DNA of 64,000 bases from JBOFSQ01 sp051651625 (GCA_051651625.1 JBOFSQ010000102.1:69362-133361), one strand, 5' to 3'. Shown: positions 1 through 9,121, numbered from the stretch's first letter. The notes: generated from the sequence alone by a model not told the origin. Program-made: numbers and translations.

Positions 1-534
1 ACCGTGTTTGGCGGTGAACTCTTTTGTCGTCGCCGCGCCAGCTTCGGCAGCACTTGCGGCAGCACCAAAAATCGCAGCAAGAGAAGCGTTTTGTCCACGA
101 AGCGACGACATCGCGTCAATCGCGGGGAGGAGCGCGTCGATGAGAGTTTTGTCACCGATGTTCGCCTTCGTCGCCTTGCGAACGTTCGCAAGGCCCGCTT
201 CAAACGCGGCGATGGTGGCGTCGGTGTCGAGCGAATCGCTGGACGCGGCGGTCGCCATTCCCATGTAGAATGAACCGGTGAGCGTGCTCGTTGAACCGCT
301 CGTTGCACTCATCACGTCCCAGCCGATCTTTTCAAACATTGCGGCCAGCGACATTTTTTCTGCAACCGCTTTCGCCGCAGCTTCTGCGGCAGCGTTGTAA
401 GCCGCGACAACGGCGGTGCCGTGATCGCCGTCACCGATGGCGGCGTCGAGTTCGTTGAGATACGCACGCTGCGAAGTGAGCGACTCCGCCGCACGCAACA
501 ACATACGTTGCAAAAGTTCGGGTGTGAATGTCAT
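1..534 (-). CDS. dhaL: Dihydroxyacetone kinase subunit DhaL (3' end outside the window)
   Basis: The minus frame from the ATG at 534 stays open to the left edge (178 codons seen). Residues 28-40 read NELDAAIGDGDHG, the DhaL nucleotide and magnesium site (Asp30, Asp35, Asp37, His38). DhaL is the ADP/ATP-binding subunit that phosphorylates dihydroxyacetone with DhaK, in the cytoplasm; phosphoryl supply may be ATP or the PTS through DhaM. The helical Ala-rich sequence that follows fits the DhaL eight-helix barrel. It starts 15 bases after the calcium ATPase stop, so it is probably the last gene of the three-gene minus-strand operon begun by the NuoE-like gene. Whether dhaK is adjacent cannot be seen. 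Confidence 0.85.
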   Translation of the reverse strand, partial: MTFTPELLQRMLLRAAESLTSQRAYLNELDAAIGDGDHGTAVVAAYNAAAEAAAKAVAEKMSLAAMFEKIGWDVMSATSGSTSTLTGSFYMGMATAASSDSLDTDATIAAFEAGLANVRKATKANIGDKTLIDALLPAIDAMSSLRGQNASLAAIFGAAASAAEAGAATTKEFTAKHG

Positions 535-549
535 TTGGTTTTCAGCAGA

Positions 550-3216
550 TTAATTAGTGTGAAGTTTGGCTGCGATCCACCGTGCCGCGTAGCCAACTGG
601 TATGATCGTCGCGGTGAAGAGAGTGATCTCAATCCACTGCGTCAGCGAAAGCGGAACTGTACGAAACACCTGACCGACAACGCCACCAGTCTGCACCATT
701 GCGATCTGTACCAGCGTCGTGATACCGACAATCGCAATGAACGGACGATTCTTGTATAACAGTGTAAACGGTGAATCGCCGACCGTCAATGCACGGCAGT
801 TAAACTTGTGCCAAAATTGGAACATCACAAAGACCGTGAAAAACACCGTGAGCGGTTCGATGTTCGTCTTGTCATCTTGTACGAGACCAAATTGATAGCC
901 GTGCTCAACAAACCATCCGCACCATAGAGCAGCGAAGAGGCAACCGATCTGCCAAAGCGAACAGATCAAGATCGTAATCAGCATCTGTGGGGTGATGATG
1001 GCGGCGTGTCGCGGGACGGGGCGTTGCTGCATAAACTCCGGTCGCGGCGGCTCCGACGAGAGCGCGATGGCGGCGAAGGTGTCCATGATAATGTTGATCC
1101 ACAATAGCTGAACAACTGTAAACGGCAATGGTACGCCAACGAGCGGCCCCAGCACCGCACAAACGAGCGCGACGACGTTTACCGAAAGCTGCAACTGCAA
1201 AAACCGCTGGATGTTACGGTAGAGCGTGCGTCCCCAGAGAACGCCGGTGACGATAGTCGTAAAGTTGTCGTCGAGTAGAACTATGTCGCTCGCCTCCTTG
1301 GCGACTTCCGTTCCGGTGATCCCCATCGAAATACCGACATCGGCAACCTTGAGCGCGGGGGCATCGTTGGTTCCGTCGCCAGTCATTGCGACGACAGCAC
1401 CGGTTTTGTGAAGTGCCTTGACGAGCCGCAGTTTGTCCATCGGCGTTGCCCGCGCGAGGACACGAAGCGAAAGCGCAACTTGCGGGAGCGCGTCATCGTC
1501 GATGCGTGCCAAATCTTCGGACGTGAGAACGAGTTCATCCTCACGCGGCGGAGATGAGAGAATCGACGCTTGCGTTGCGATAGCGCGTGCTGTCGGGAGT
1601 GCGTCGCCAGTTATCATTTTGACATCAATCCCGCCACGATGACACTTCGCAACCGCCGCCGGAACCGCCTCACGAATCGGATCGGCAATCCCGATCAAGG
1701 CGACAAGCGTGAGACCACTGCATAACAAACAATCTTCGTTGCAATCGTGCGAACAACTCTCTTTCTGCGCAAAGGCAATGACGCGAAGTGCTTGCTGCTG
1801 CGACTCGATCATCGCGCGGTCGATTGTCGCGCGGCGGGCTGTGTCAAACGGCAACAACTGACCATTGACCAAGACCGAAGTGCAGCGGTCAAGAATTCGT
1901 TCTGGCGCACCTTTAATGAGGCAGACTCGCCCGCTGGACTCTTTCACTTGAACTATCGAGAGTTTGCGTGCGGAGTTGTGCGCCAGTTCACTCGTTCGGT
2001 CAGCAGTCTCGCGGATCGGCGCATAAGCGATGCCGTGCAAGTCGAGCCACGCCAGCATCGCAGACTCGGTCGGGTTGCCGATGCCGCGCCCCTTGCCGTC
2101 TTCGTTACGCTGCCACTCGGCAGACGTGTTGATTGCCATTCCGCGAACAAGTGCGTCACTCGGCGGCGCGTCACCGCTGTTCGGAATAAGATCGCTGCAC
2201 GCCCAGACGATTCGCATCTCGTTGCGTGTGAGAGTCCCTGTTTTGTCGGAGCAAATGACAGTCGCCGAACCGATTGTCTCGGACGCCACGAGTTTTCGGA
2301 TGAGACACTTCTCGCGGGCCATCTTCATCATGTTGAGTGCCAGCGAGACCGTCACCATCATCGGCAGTCCTTCGGGGACGGCGACAACGACGACCGTCAC
2401 CGCGACAAGGAACGCCAGAAGCACTTCGCCAGCGAGATCGAATCCGGCGACCTCCGAACCCGTCGCCAGCAGCACCGCACGCAACACCATCACGATAAAA
2501 ATGAGCGTTGCCGCCGAAATGCCGATGACGCTGAGCTGTTTCGCAAGTCGCGCAAGTTTTTCTTGAAGCGGCGTGTCGGGCGTCGCTTCGCTACCGAGTG
2601 AGCTTGCAATTTTCCCCATTTCGGTCGAGTCGCCAACGGCAGTGACACGAAGAATCCCGTGTCCATCAGTGACCATCGTACCACGAAATCCGGGCGAATC
2701 GACTTCCTTCTCGGCGGGCATCGACTCGCCAGTCAGCAGCGATTGATCAACCGACAACCCACTCGTCTCGACAAAGACACCATCGGCTGGAATCTTGTCG
2801 CCGAGTGAGAGACGCACTAGGTCGTTCACTACCACATCACCAATCGACACCTCTTCGGTTTTGCCGCCACGAATCACTTTTATCGTGATGTCGTCTTTGA
2901 TTTGGTTGAGAAGTTCAAACGCCTTCGCGCTACGGCGTTCGCTCAAAAAGGCGACGAGGACAGCCAGAGCAATTGCGAGAAAGATACCAATCGAGTCGAT
3001 GAAGCTGGCGTCGGCGTGGTGGAGCAGAAACCGCTCGACGGCGGTCATCGCAAGCGAGACAGTCGCAGCGACGATGAGAATTATGATTGTCGTGTCACGA
3101 AACTTTTCCAGCAACAGCCACCACCACGCCTCGCGCGGCGGTGGCGTTAGCTCGTTGCGACCGAACTCTTTTCGTGACTGAACAACCTCATCGTGCGACA
3201 AACCGGATAGAGACAT
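550..3216 (-). CDS. P2B-type calcium-transporting P-type ATPase
   Basis: 888 residues with all P-type ATPase landmarks: actuator loop TGES (162-165), membrane motif PEGLPM (281-286), phosphorylation site DKTGT (Asp324), MITGD and the hinge GDGTNDAP. PEGLP in helix M4 and the overall order fit the P2 calcium-pump group, with closest resemblance to PMCA-like P2B pumps; a calmodulin-binding tail is not evident. It would export Ca2+ (or Mn2+) across the cytoplasmic membrane at the expense of ATP. About ten membrane segments are visible (four N-terminal, six C-terminal). Length is normal for bacterial members. It lies 18 bases after the NuoE-like gene and 15 before dhaL, suggesting co-transcription, although the three functions are not obviously linked. 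Confidence 0.92.
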   Translation of the reverse strand: MSLSGLSHDEVVQSRKEFGRNELTPPPREAWWWLLLEKFRDTTIIILIVAATVSLAMTAVERFLLHHADASFIDSIGIFLAIALAVLVAFLSERRSAKAFELLNQIKDDITIKVIRGGKTEEVSIGDVVVNDLVRLSLGDKIPADGVFVETSGLSVDQSLLTGESMPAEKEVDSPGFRGTMVTDGHGILRVTAVGDSTEMGKIASSLGSEATPDTPLQEKLARLAKQLSVIGISAATLIFIVMVLRAVLLATGSEVAGFDLAGEVLLAFLVAVTVVVVAVPEGLPMMVTVSLALNMMKMAREKCLIRKLVASETIGSATVICSDKTGTLTRNEMRIVWACSDLIPNSGDAPPSDALVRGMAINTSAEWQRNEDGKGRGIGNPTESAMLAWLDLHGIAYAPIRETADRTSELAHNSARKLSIVQVKESSGRVCLIKGAPERILDRCTSVLVNGQLLPFDTARRATIDRAMIESQQQALRVIAFAQKESCSHDCNEDCLLCSGLTLVALIGIADPIREAVPAAVAKCHRGGIDVKMITGDALPTARAIATQASILSSPPREDELVLTSEDLARIDDDALPQVALSLRVLARATPMDKLRLVKALHKTGAVVAMTGDGTNDAPALKVADVGISMGITGTEVAKEASDIVLLDDNFTTIVTGVLWGRTLYRNIQRFLQLQLSVNVVALVCAVLGPLVGVPLPFTVVQLLWINIIMDTFAAIALSSEPPRPEFMQQRPVPRHAAIITPQMLITILICSLWQIGCLFAALWCGWFVEHGYQFGLVQDDKTNIEPLTVFFTVFVMFQFWHKFNCRALTVGDSPFTLLYKNRPFIAIVGITTLVQIAMVQTGGVVGQVFRTVPLSLTQWIEITLFTATIIPVGYAARWIAAKLHTN

Positions 3217-3234
3217 TGTGGATTACTCGCTGGA

Positions 3235-3747
3235 TTACCCGCGTTTGCGATACGCACTGACGATTGATGGAATCTTCTGCGTCGTCAAGTTGGCGTGGAA
3301 GTCGCCGTCGATATTGATGACGGGGGCGAGTCCGCAGGCACCGATGCAGGCAACGACTTCAAGACTGAAGAAAGCATCGCGCGTCGTCTCACCGGCCTCA
3401 ACTTTGAGTTCACGTTTGAGCGCATCGAGAATGCCAAGCGAACCCTTGACGTGACACGCCGTCCCGCGGCAGACTTGGACGTGAAACTTCCCCTGCGGCG
3501 TGAAACGAAACTGATTGTAAAACGTCGCCACGCCATAAATCTTGCTGGCGGGGAGGTGCAAAGCCTTCCCAACTGCCACCACCGATTCACGCGAAAGATA
3601 CCCTTGCCGGTTCTGCACTTCCTGCAAGATCGGGATGAGTGTGTCGCGCGTGGCGTTTGGAAAACCAGCCAAGATGGCGTCGATGTTACTTTGCTGTCCA
3701 TCGTGTTTCGACGCGACCGGTGTCTCACATTTACAAGCTGTCGTCAT
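3235..3747 (-). CDS. NuoE/HndA-like thioredoxin-fold [2Fe-2S] subunit (orphan)
   Basis: 170 residues. The four [2Fe-2S] ligands are present with NuoE spacing: Cys93, Cys98 (VCRGTAC), Cys134, Cys138 (ACIGACG). The N-terminal helical part (KIYGVATFYNQF) is the usual NuoE signature. Such proteins are the 24-kDa subunit of complex I or the electron-input subunit of NAD(P)-linked hydrogenases and formate dehydrogenases, passing electrons to or from a NuoF-type flavoprotein. No NuoF, NuoG or hydrogenase gene is beside it; the next genes are a Ca-ATPase and dhaL. The N-terminus carries extra cysteines (MTTACKCE). It could serve a distant complex or an HndA-type enzyme; the family assignment is secure, the complex is not. 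Confidence 0.88.
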   Translation of the reverse strand: MTTACKCETPVASKHDGQQSNIDAILAGFPNATRDTLIPILQEVQNRQGYLSRESVVAVGKALHLPASKIYGVATFYNQFRFTPQGKFHVQVCRGTACHVKGSLGILDALKRELKVEAGETTRDAFFSLEVVACIGACGLAPVINIDGDFHANLTTQKIPSIVSAYRKRG

Positions 3748-4073
3748 ACTACAAACCTCATGTTAACGGCGAAGGATACTACGAACGAACGACGAGGACA
3801 CATATTCGTCACGCCACGAATAGAAGCCGGAAAGGAGGCGTACTCGCCGTATTGACGGAGAACAAGTGTAAACCACAACTCCGTCAATACGCTACCGCTC
3901 CTTTCCGGCTGTTATTCCGTGCGAAGCGTTAACGTTCGTGAACAGTCACGGTGGGAATTATCCCGCTTTTCGCACCGGCGTCTAGGGGTGACATGAAACA
4001 GATCGCCAAAACTTCCCTCCCCCCTTCGCAATGTGCGTGAAGTGGATACGATGCCGTCGCAACGGAGATACTT
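3748..4073. other. Intergenic region between divergent NuoE-like and rpe genes
   Basis: The 326 bases hold one full copy of the inverted-repeat family described at 3815-3920 and, further right, a short dyad (GGGA-ATTA-TCCC type) near 3955-3965. No ORF with a convincing ribosome-binding site is visible. Promoters for both flanking genes must be here, but I do not see a clear -35/-10 pair. Confidence 0.5.
3815..3920. repeat. Inverted-repeat element, family 1, copy 1
   Basis: Outer arms GCCGGAAAGGAG (3826-3837) and its complement (3898-3909) enclose inner arms CGTATTGACGGAG (3848-3860) and its complement (3879-3891). The ends read AGAAGCC... and ...GGCTGTTATT. The same element recurs almost unchanged at 43090-43195, interrupted at 36342-36610, and as a half copy at 16977-17013. 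There is no ORF, so it is a non-autonomous palindromic element (REP/MITE-like). Confidence 0.85.
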
Positions 4074-4805
4074 GTGAAGGCAAACGGATTGCCAAAAAGG
4101 TCACACGAACTCTTGCACTCGATAACTATGACATCTCAACACGTCTTACCAACATTCCCGATAGTGTGTCCGTCGCTTCTGGCAGCGGACTTTGGGCACT
4201 TGGCACGCGAGATTCGTGCAGCCGAGGAGGCCGGAGTTGAAGTTTTTCACCTCGATATTATGGACGGGCATTTTGTCCCTAACTTGAGTTTCGGGATTCC
4301 AGTCGTTGAAGCGATTCGCCGCGCGACCGACCGTGTGCTCGATGTTCATCTTATGCTGTCGGAGCCGTCACGTTATATCGAGGCGTTCAGACGCGCGGGG
4401 GCCGACTGGCTCACGGTTCACATCGAAGCCGTTCCACAGCCGCAACAAATTTTGAAGACGATCCGTGTACTCGGTGCGCGCCCCGGACTTTCACTCAATC
4501 CGCCAACAGATGTACACGCTCTTATTCCGTTTGTCGGCGAGTGTGACGTTGTGCTTGTTATGAGTGTGATGCCGGGGTTTGGCGGGCAGGCGTTCGACCG
4601 TGTTGCGCTTCAAAAACTGGCGACGATTCGGTCGGTCGCGCATCCAACGCTTGCGATCTCTGTCGATGGCGGCATTTCACCAGCGACGATTGCAGAGTGT
4701 GCGGCGGCGGGGGCGAACACGTTCGTCGTCGGTTCGGCATTCTTCGGCCCGCGTAACTATCTCACACGCTACAACGAACTTCGCACGCTGGCAGAACTCC
4801 GCTAG
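4074..4805 (+). CDS. rpe: Ribulose-phosphate 3-epimerase
   Basis: The 243-residue frame is a TIM-barrel epimerase of the pentose phosphate pathway, interconverting ribulose-5-phosphate and xylulose-5-phosphate in the cytoplasm. Family motifs are intact: CPSLLAADFG near the N-terminus, FHLDIMDGHFVPN (metal and catalytic Asp/His), VHLML, VMSVMPGFGGQ (phosphate and catalytic region) and SVDGGI. The GTG at 4074 has a CGGAG six bases upstream; the ATG at 4128 would give a protein closer to the usual length but has no visible ribosome-binding site, so an extended N-terminus of 18 residues is possible but unusual. It is the only plus-strand gene in this part and is monocistronic. Confidence 0.93.
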   Translation: MKANGLPKRSHELLHSITMTSQHVLPTFPIVCPSLLAADFGHLAREIRAAEEAGVEVFHLDIMDGHFVPNLSFGIPVVEAIRRATDRVLDVHLMLSEPSRYIEAFRRAGADWLTVHIEAVPQPQQILKTIRVLGARPGLSLNPPTDVHALIPFVGECDVVLVMSVMPGFGGQAFDRVALQKLATIRSVAHPTLAISVDGGISPATIAECAAAGANTFVVGSAFFGPRNYLTRYNELRTLAELR

Positions 4806-4843
4806 TGCTTTGGAAAATTGAAGTCTTTGGATTGTCTTTTTTC

Positions 4844-4900
4844 AACCACGGAGACACGGAGAGGATTTGTCTTCTCTGTGCTCTCCGTGTCTCCGTGGTT
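4844..4900. repeat. Inverted-repeat element, family 2 (CCACGGAGACACGGAG type)
   Basis: Arms AACCACGGAGACACGGAGAG and CTCTCCGTGTCTCCGTGGTT flank a short loop, making an almost perfect hairpin just after rpe and before the convergent sulfatase. It belongs to a family also seen at 12011, 36381, 45604, 49221 and 56956. Placed between convergent genes it could also act as a bidirectional terminator. Confidence 0.8.
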
Positions 4901-4939
4901 AAATTTCGGAGCAATCCCAGATTTACCGTTCACAAAGCA

Positions 4940-6565
4940 TTAGTGCCCAGTAACATACGCCCTCCGCGCCCACGCTTCCCACTCCGCAGCGAGTCGTTCA
5001 ACGGTTGCAGGTTGTGATGGAGCGAGGTCGTTCATTTCGGTTGGGTCGGTGGCGAGGTCGTAGAGTTCCCACACACCGCGCGTCCCAACGTAGACCAGTT
5101 TCGTATCGCCTTCACGCACGCCGCGATTCCCTTCGTGCTCCCAAAAGAGCGTTCGCGGCGAGTCTTGTTGCCCCGCGAACGCCTTCACAAGACTACGCCC
5201 TTCCATCGGTAAGACCGGCTTCTCTTGACGAGTTGTTGGATATGTCGCACCGGCGAGTTCGACGACCGTTGGCATAAAGTCGATTATATGACCGACGCTC
5301 TTTTCGAGTTCGCCGTGACGTGTGATTCCGCGCGGCCAGTGCGCGATCAGCGGCGTGCGGATGCCACCTTCGTGCGAGTAATGTTTGTAGAGCCGCCACG
5401 GCGTATTCGACGCATTCGCCCAACCACTCCCGACACTGTGATACGTTCCCGCACTCCCCATCGTGTCGAGTGCGTCGCCGGTGTGGAGCGTGTTTTTCGG
5501 CCCTGATTCGTCGTCGAATCCGAACGGGTCCCACTCGGCACACGCTCCGTTGTCGGACAGAAACAGAATGAGAGTGTTATCGAGTTCGTTGTGCTGCTTG
5601 AGATCGGCGACGATGCGTGCGATGTTTTGGTCCATTGAGTCGATCATCGCGGCGTAGATCGCCATTCGGCGTGCGAGGTCGGCGCGGCGGTCAGCATCGA
5701 GCGTGTCCCACGCGGGGTTGTCGCGGTCGGCCCAACCGGTTTGGGCGTTGGCCCAGTTTTTCGGGACGTTGCCACGCGGCGTCAAACGAACGTTTGCATC
5801 AATCAAGCCGAGATTTTGTTGACGTACAAAACGCTCGTTGCGAACGGTGTCCCAACCTTTGAGATAAACATCGGCGTATTTTGCGATTTCGTTTTTCGGT
5901 GCGTGGAGCGGGAAGTGCGGCGCGGTGTACGCAACGTAGAGAAAGAACGGCGGACGCTCGCCATTTACATTGACTTCACGCGCTTCGGCGAGGAAGTCGA
6001 GAGCGTAGTCGGTGAAGATATCCGTCGCGTAGTATTCGCCTTCGGCGTAGTTTCGCATCGGACGCCCATCGGGGAGCCTGACATGCGGTTTCGGTGTGAA
6101 GTACGACGACGAGTGGCCGCGTAAGAGTCCGAAGTATTCATCAAACCCGCGACGGATCGGGCCAGATTCCGTTCCCATGTGCCATTTGCCCGACATGAAT
6201 GTTTTGTAACCAGCGGACTTGAGCACTTCGGCAAGCGTAACGCATCGGTCTGTCAAGAAACCTTCGTAGCCGCGTCGTTGCGAGTGACCGTCCATAAGTC
6301 CGATGCCAGCTTGGTGCGGATAGAGACCAGTGTTGAGTGATGCGCGCGACGGACAACATCGCGTCGTGTTGTAGAACTGCGTGAAGCGAACGCCGCCTGC
6401 GGCGAGTGAGTCGAGACACGGCGTTGCGATCTCGCCACCATAACAGCCGAGATCGGAGTAGCCAACGTCGTCGGCAAGAATGAGGACGATGTTGGGGCGA
6501 GTCTCAACGGCAGCGACGTGCGGAACCGCAATCACAGCCGCAACCCAAAACAAAAACGTACGCAT
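4940..6565 (-). CDS. Exported formylglycine-dependent sulfatase
   Basis: A 541-residue protein with an N-terminal signal peptide and the type I sulfatase core RPNIVLILADDVGYSDLGCYG (metal aspartates 32 and 33). The modification motif C-x-P-S-R is Cys70-Cys71-Pro72-Ser73-Arg74, so the catalytic residue is a formylglycine made from Cys70 by a maturation enzyme that is not in this window. SGKWHMG and FLSDNGA are also present. It should hydrolyse sulfate esters, probably on polysaccharides or glycans, in the periplasm or outside the cell; the substrate cannot be read from sequence. I chose the ATG at 6565, two bases after the preceding gene's stop, over an upstream GTG at 6574. Confidence 0.93.
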   Translation of the reverse strand: MRTFLFWVAAVIAVPHVAAVETRPNIVLILADDVGYSDLGCYGGEIATPCLDSLAAGGVRFTQFYNTTRCCPSRASLNTGLYPHQAGIGLMDGHSQRRGYEGFLTDRCVTLAEVLKSAGYKTFMSGKWHMGTESGPIRRGFDEYFGLLRGHSSSYFTPKPHVRLPDGRPMRNYAEGEYYATDIFTDYALDFLAEAREVNVNGERPPFFLYVAYTAPHFPLHAPKNEIAKYADVYLKGWDTVRNERFVRQQNLGLIDANVRLTPRGNVPKNWANAQTGWADRDNPAWDTLDADRRADLARRMAIYAAMIDSMDQNIARIVADLKQHNELDNTLILFLSDNGACAEWDPFGFDDESGPKNTLHTGDALDTMGSAGTYHSVGSGWANASNTPWRLYKHYSHEGGIRTPLIAHWPRGITRHGELEKSVGHIIDFMPTVVELAGATYPTTRQEKPVLPMEGRSLVKAFAGQQDSPRTLFWEHEGNRGVREGDTKLVYVGTRGVWELYDLATDPTEMNDLAPSQPATVERLAAEWEAWARRAYVTGH

Positions 6566-6567
6566 AT

Positions 6568-7260
6568 TCACCACTCATTCGGTTTGAACGATTCGGGGTT
6601 TGTGATGGTAGCACCTTTGCCGGTGGCTAGAATGGTAAAAAGCCCCTTCTTCTGTGCGAACTGTTCGGCTTCGCTAACCGAGTGCAAAAACGCAACCGCA
6701 CCGTAAATCGTAAGATGTGCGTATTCCGGTAGCCACTCTTTGGCGTGTAAAAGTTCTTTGTGAAACTCTTTTACGTCGTCAGGGCGTAGCGTCGTTTTCA
6801 CTTCGATGATGACAATCGAGTCACCGTTTTTGGCAATGATGTCAAACTCGAAATTCTGACCATTAACGCAACCCTTTTCGCGTTCGAGCGTCCGCTGGAT
6901 TGGAATCCCGCGTGAGTTTAGTAGCGGGATAACTTGGTTTTTAACCAACGCTTCCACGAGACGACTCCACTTGTCGTGGAACTCGTTCGATACCTTCCGG
7001 ATCGCTGCGTCGGTCTTTTTACGCTCTGCTTCCATGACGGAGTTGTATTTCGCATCGCGTTCTTTGGCGAGGCGGGCGGTCTCGTCGAGCAATGCCCGTA
7101 ACCCTGCCATCTGCTTTTCAGCAGCGGCATTGGATTCCGCAGCACGTTTCTCAGCTTCCGCTGCACGGTCTGCGGCTTCTACATCGCGGCGGGCGGCCTC
7201 TGCGTTGTAGCGGGCAACTTGGTCAAGGACTTCTTGGATTTCAGCAATAGATGCGGTCAT
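6568..7260 (-). CDS. Coiled-coil protein with PD-(D/E)XK nuclease-like C-terminal domain
   Basis: 230 residues in two parts. Residues 15-100 are Ala/Glu/Arg/Lys-rich heptads, clearly a long coiled coil. Residues 120-180 contain Asp140 (FEFDIIAKNGDS) and Glu153-x-Lys155 (IIEVKTT), the D...ExK pattern of the PD-(D/E)XK fold as in DUF3782-type proteins common in cyanobacteria and planctomycetes. Nuclease activity is inferred only. A strong AGGAGG lies eight bases before the ATG. It directly precedes the sulfatase and is probably co-transcribed with it, although no functional link is known. Confidence 0.75.
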   Translation of the reverse strand: MTASIAEIQEVLDQVARYNAEAARRDVEAADRAAEAEKRAAESNAAAEKQMAGLRALLDETARLAKERDAKYNSVMEAERKKTDAAIRKVSNEFHDKWSRLVEALVKNQVIPLLNSRGIPIQRTLEREKGCVNGQNFEFDIIAKNGDSIVIIEVKTTLRPDDVKEFHKELLHAKEWLPEYAHLTIYGAVAFLHSVSEAEQFAQKKGLFTILATGKGATITNPESFKPNEW

Positions 7261-7329
7261 TTGTGATTCCTCCTATTGTGTGTACGCATTCCAACTGCCA
7301 CGATTCTACACACAGCGGCGCAAAAACAA

Positions 7330-7353
7330 AGGGCGGACACGAATGCCCGCCCT
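7330..7353. terminator. Short GC hairpin between lipoprotein and coiled-coil genes
   Basis: AGGGCGG and CCGCCCT separated by ten bases form a stem. It lies downstream of the minus-strand lipoprotein gene that ends at 7456, so it could end that transcript, but there is no clear T-run on the minus side. A similar GGGCGG...CCCG dyad occurs near 20556. Confidence 0.4.
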
Positions 7354-7455
7354 ACAAACAAAACACCGCTAAATAACCACTACCTCGACTTCAAGTCAAA
7401 GTCAAAAACATTTGGCTTACCCTTCTCGACCGTTGCCGAAAAGGGTATGGCCAAA

Positions 7456-7980
7456 CTACTTGGCGTAATCATCAACGTTGACGGTCAACAGCGTTTTCCC
7501 CGAAGCCGCAACCTCAACTGAAACCGGTGTAGTAGTCGCGTTCGATAGTACCACTGGAACGAGCGGCGGCAATGCTTTGTACTTTTGACTCAATTTTTCA
7601 GAGTGAGCCTTACGTGCTTCGTACTCCATTGCATCAATGGTAGCTTGTGGCGTGGGATCAACAATGGGCGGATTTGCCTTGTTAATGACAACCTTATAAC
7701 CACCAACCGGTGCGCCCAGTTTAGACACTCCCACGCAAGTCGTGTAAATTGTCGCAACACCTTGCGCGCTGGTGCGACCAGAAACGACCCAAGCTCCTTG
7801 TTCGCCACTATTAGCAACGAGCAAGATGTCTGCCTCATCCATTGGACTGCCACCTTTCGTGACAGTCACTTCGCAAGGCACCAAATTTGTGGGGAAACCG
7901 GGCGGCAGTGGCTGACCGCCACATCCACTGCATACCAAAGTCACTACAGCCATCAACGCACAAGAGACAAACACCTTCAT
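7456..7980 (-). CDS. Small lipoprotein partner of DUF1559 protein (cassette B)
   Basis: 174 residues with a lipoprotein signal ending at Cys20 (VCSGC). The mature part contains an extracellular beta-sandwich-like segment (VPCEVTVTKGGSPMDEADILLV and VGGYKVVINKAN) like the carboxypeptidase-regulatory-like lipoproteins that follow DUF1559 genes in planctomycetes. A GGAG lies nine bases before the ATG. It is the last gene of a run DUF1559-lipoprotein-DUF1559-lipoprotein, 61 bases after the second DUF1559 gene. The function is unknown; surface or periplasmic location is inferred from the lipobox. Confidence 0.75.
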   Translation of the reverse strand: MKVFVSCALMAVVTLVCSGCGGQPLPPGFPTNLVPCEVTVTKGGSPMDEADILLVANSGEQGAWVVSGRTSAQGVATIYTTCVGVSKLGAPVGGYKVVINKANPPIVDPTPQATIDAMEYEARKAHSEKLSQKYKALPPLVPVVLSNATTTPVSVEVAASGKTLLTVNVDDYAK

Positions 7981-8041
7981 TAGAATTCACTCCTTCAAAA
8001 ATGACAAAGAAACCAACACCGCTAACGGTACAACCATGACA

Positions 8042-9121
8042 CTACGGCAACGCTACTGATTCTTTACCACTGCGAGTTCCTAACGCACCCCAAACGCCAT
8101 ACGGACTCTTGCCTTTTAGTGTGTTTGGCCGCTGTATCGACGGATCACCACTGTTTACTGTTTGCGAAACGAACCGCACAGAGGCGTCCGCTAATAGCGC
8201 GTTGACTCCACCACTATGGTCGCTCCCCGCCGTCATTATCCCATGAAAACGCTGCCCATTACGCGCACACGAAGGCCCATTGGGAGGAAGGGTCGTTATA
8301 AATCCCGAACACGGTACTTCGGCCCAAACAAATGACCAGCCGCGTGCGCCAACTTGATCGTCCGGAGCTGGTGGCGTCCCAGAAGTCGCCGTGGAGACAT
8401 TGTGAACGGGAGTTGTCGTCGGAAAATTTTTACCATCACCACCTGTCATCGCCGCCAAACATCTGTTTGGCCAATCGGTACTACCGTCATCTGGCAACAG
8501 TGCTATACCGCCTTTGACCAAACGGCTCCCTTGGTTGGGCGAAATGGGGATTTCACATATCATAATTGTGTTTGATGTGCCATCTTCAATGGCCCCCGTT
8601 GAATTCCAGATGTAACGCTGCCCAAAGATACCGCGTGAGGGTTTGAGATTGTTTTCATTCACCATATCTATTGAATCGCCCCAGCAAAGGCCGTAGGAAG
8701 TAGTCTGGTGTTCTGAAAGTGGCCCCTTACCTTTGTTGTTTGAGTTTGAGGGACACGCAAGAGCCGCGAAATCGGAGTAGCTCGGATGTTGCCACTTGAA
8801 ACCGGGTAAGTCTGTGGCAATTTTGTCGTATCGCGCGGTCTCTTCCATAAAGGGGAGTACAAACACGAACGGGGATAGTGCTGCATAGTCCCGAGCACCG
8901 TCACGCCAACCACCCATACCGGGGAAAGCTTTGTTTTGGTCGTGGTAGTTGTGCATAGCAAGCCCTAGCTGTTTTAGCTTGTTACTACATTGCATTCGTC
9001 GCGCCGCCTCGCGTGCGGCTTGCACTGCTGGCAAGAGCAACGCCACCAGTACACCGATGATCGCAATCACCACCAACAGTTCAACCAGCGTAAAGCCACG
9101 GAAAAGATTTGTCTTTTTCAT
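8042..9121 (-). CDS. DUF1559 pilin-like protein (cassette B)
   Basis: 359 residues opening with the type IV pilin N-terminal methylation signal (LFRGFTLVELLVVIAIIG), followed by the hydrophobic helix and AVQAAREAARRMQCSNKLKQLGLAMHNYHD, the hallmark of DUF1559 (SBP_bac_10-like), a family greatly expanded in Planctomycetota. A C-terminal H-X-G-GVNALLADASVRFV block is also typical. The start is firm: AAGGAG eight bases before the ATG at 9121. Type II/IV secretion pseudopilin-like assembly is the usual inference; no experimental role is known to me. It sits between the two small lipoprotein genes. Confidence 0.92.
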   Translation of the reverse strand: MKKTNLFRGFTLVELLVVIAIIGVLVALLLPAVQAAREAARRMQCSNKLKQLGLAMHNYHDQNKAFPGMGGWRDGARDYAALSPFVFVLPFMEETARYDKIATDLPGFKWQHPSYSDFAALACPSNSNNKGKGPLSEHQTTSYGLCWGDSIDMVNENNLKPSRGIFGQRYIWNSTGAIEDGTSNTIMICEIPISPNQGSRLVKGGIALLPDDGSTDWPNRCLAAMTGGDGKNFPTTTPVHNVSTATSGTPPAPDDQVGARGWSFVWAEVPCSGFITTLPPNGPSCARNGQRFHGIMTAGSDHSGGVNALLADASVRFVSQTVNSGDPSIQRPNTLKGKSPYGVWGALGTRSGKESVALP

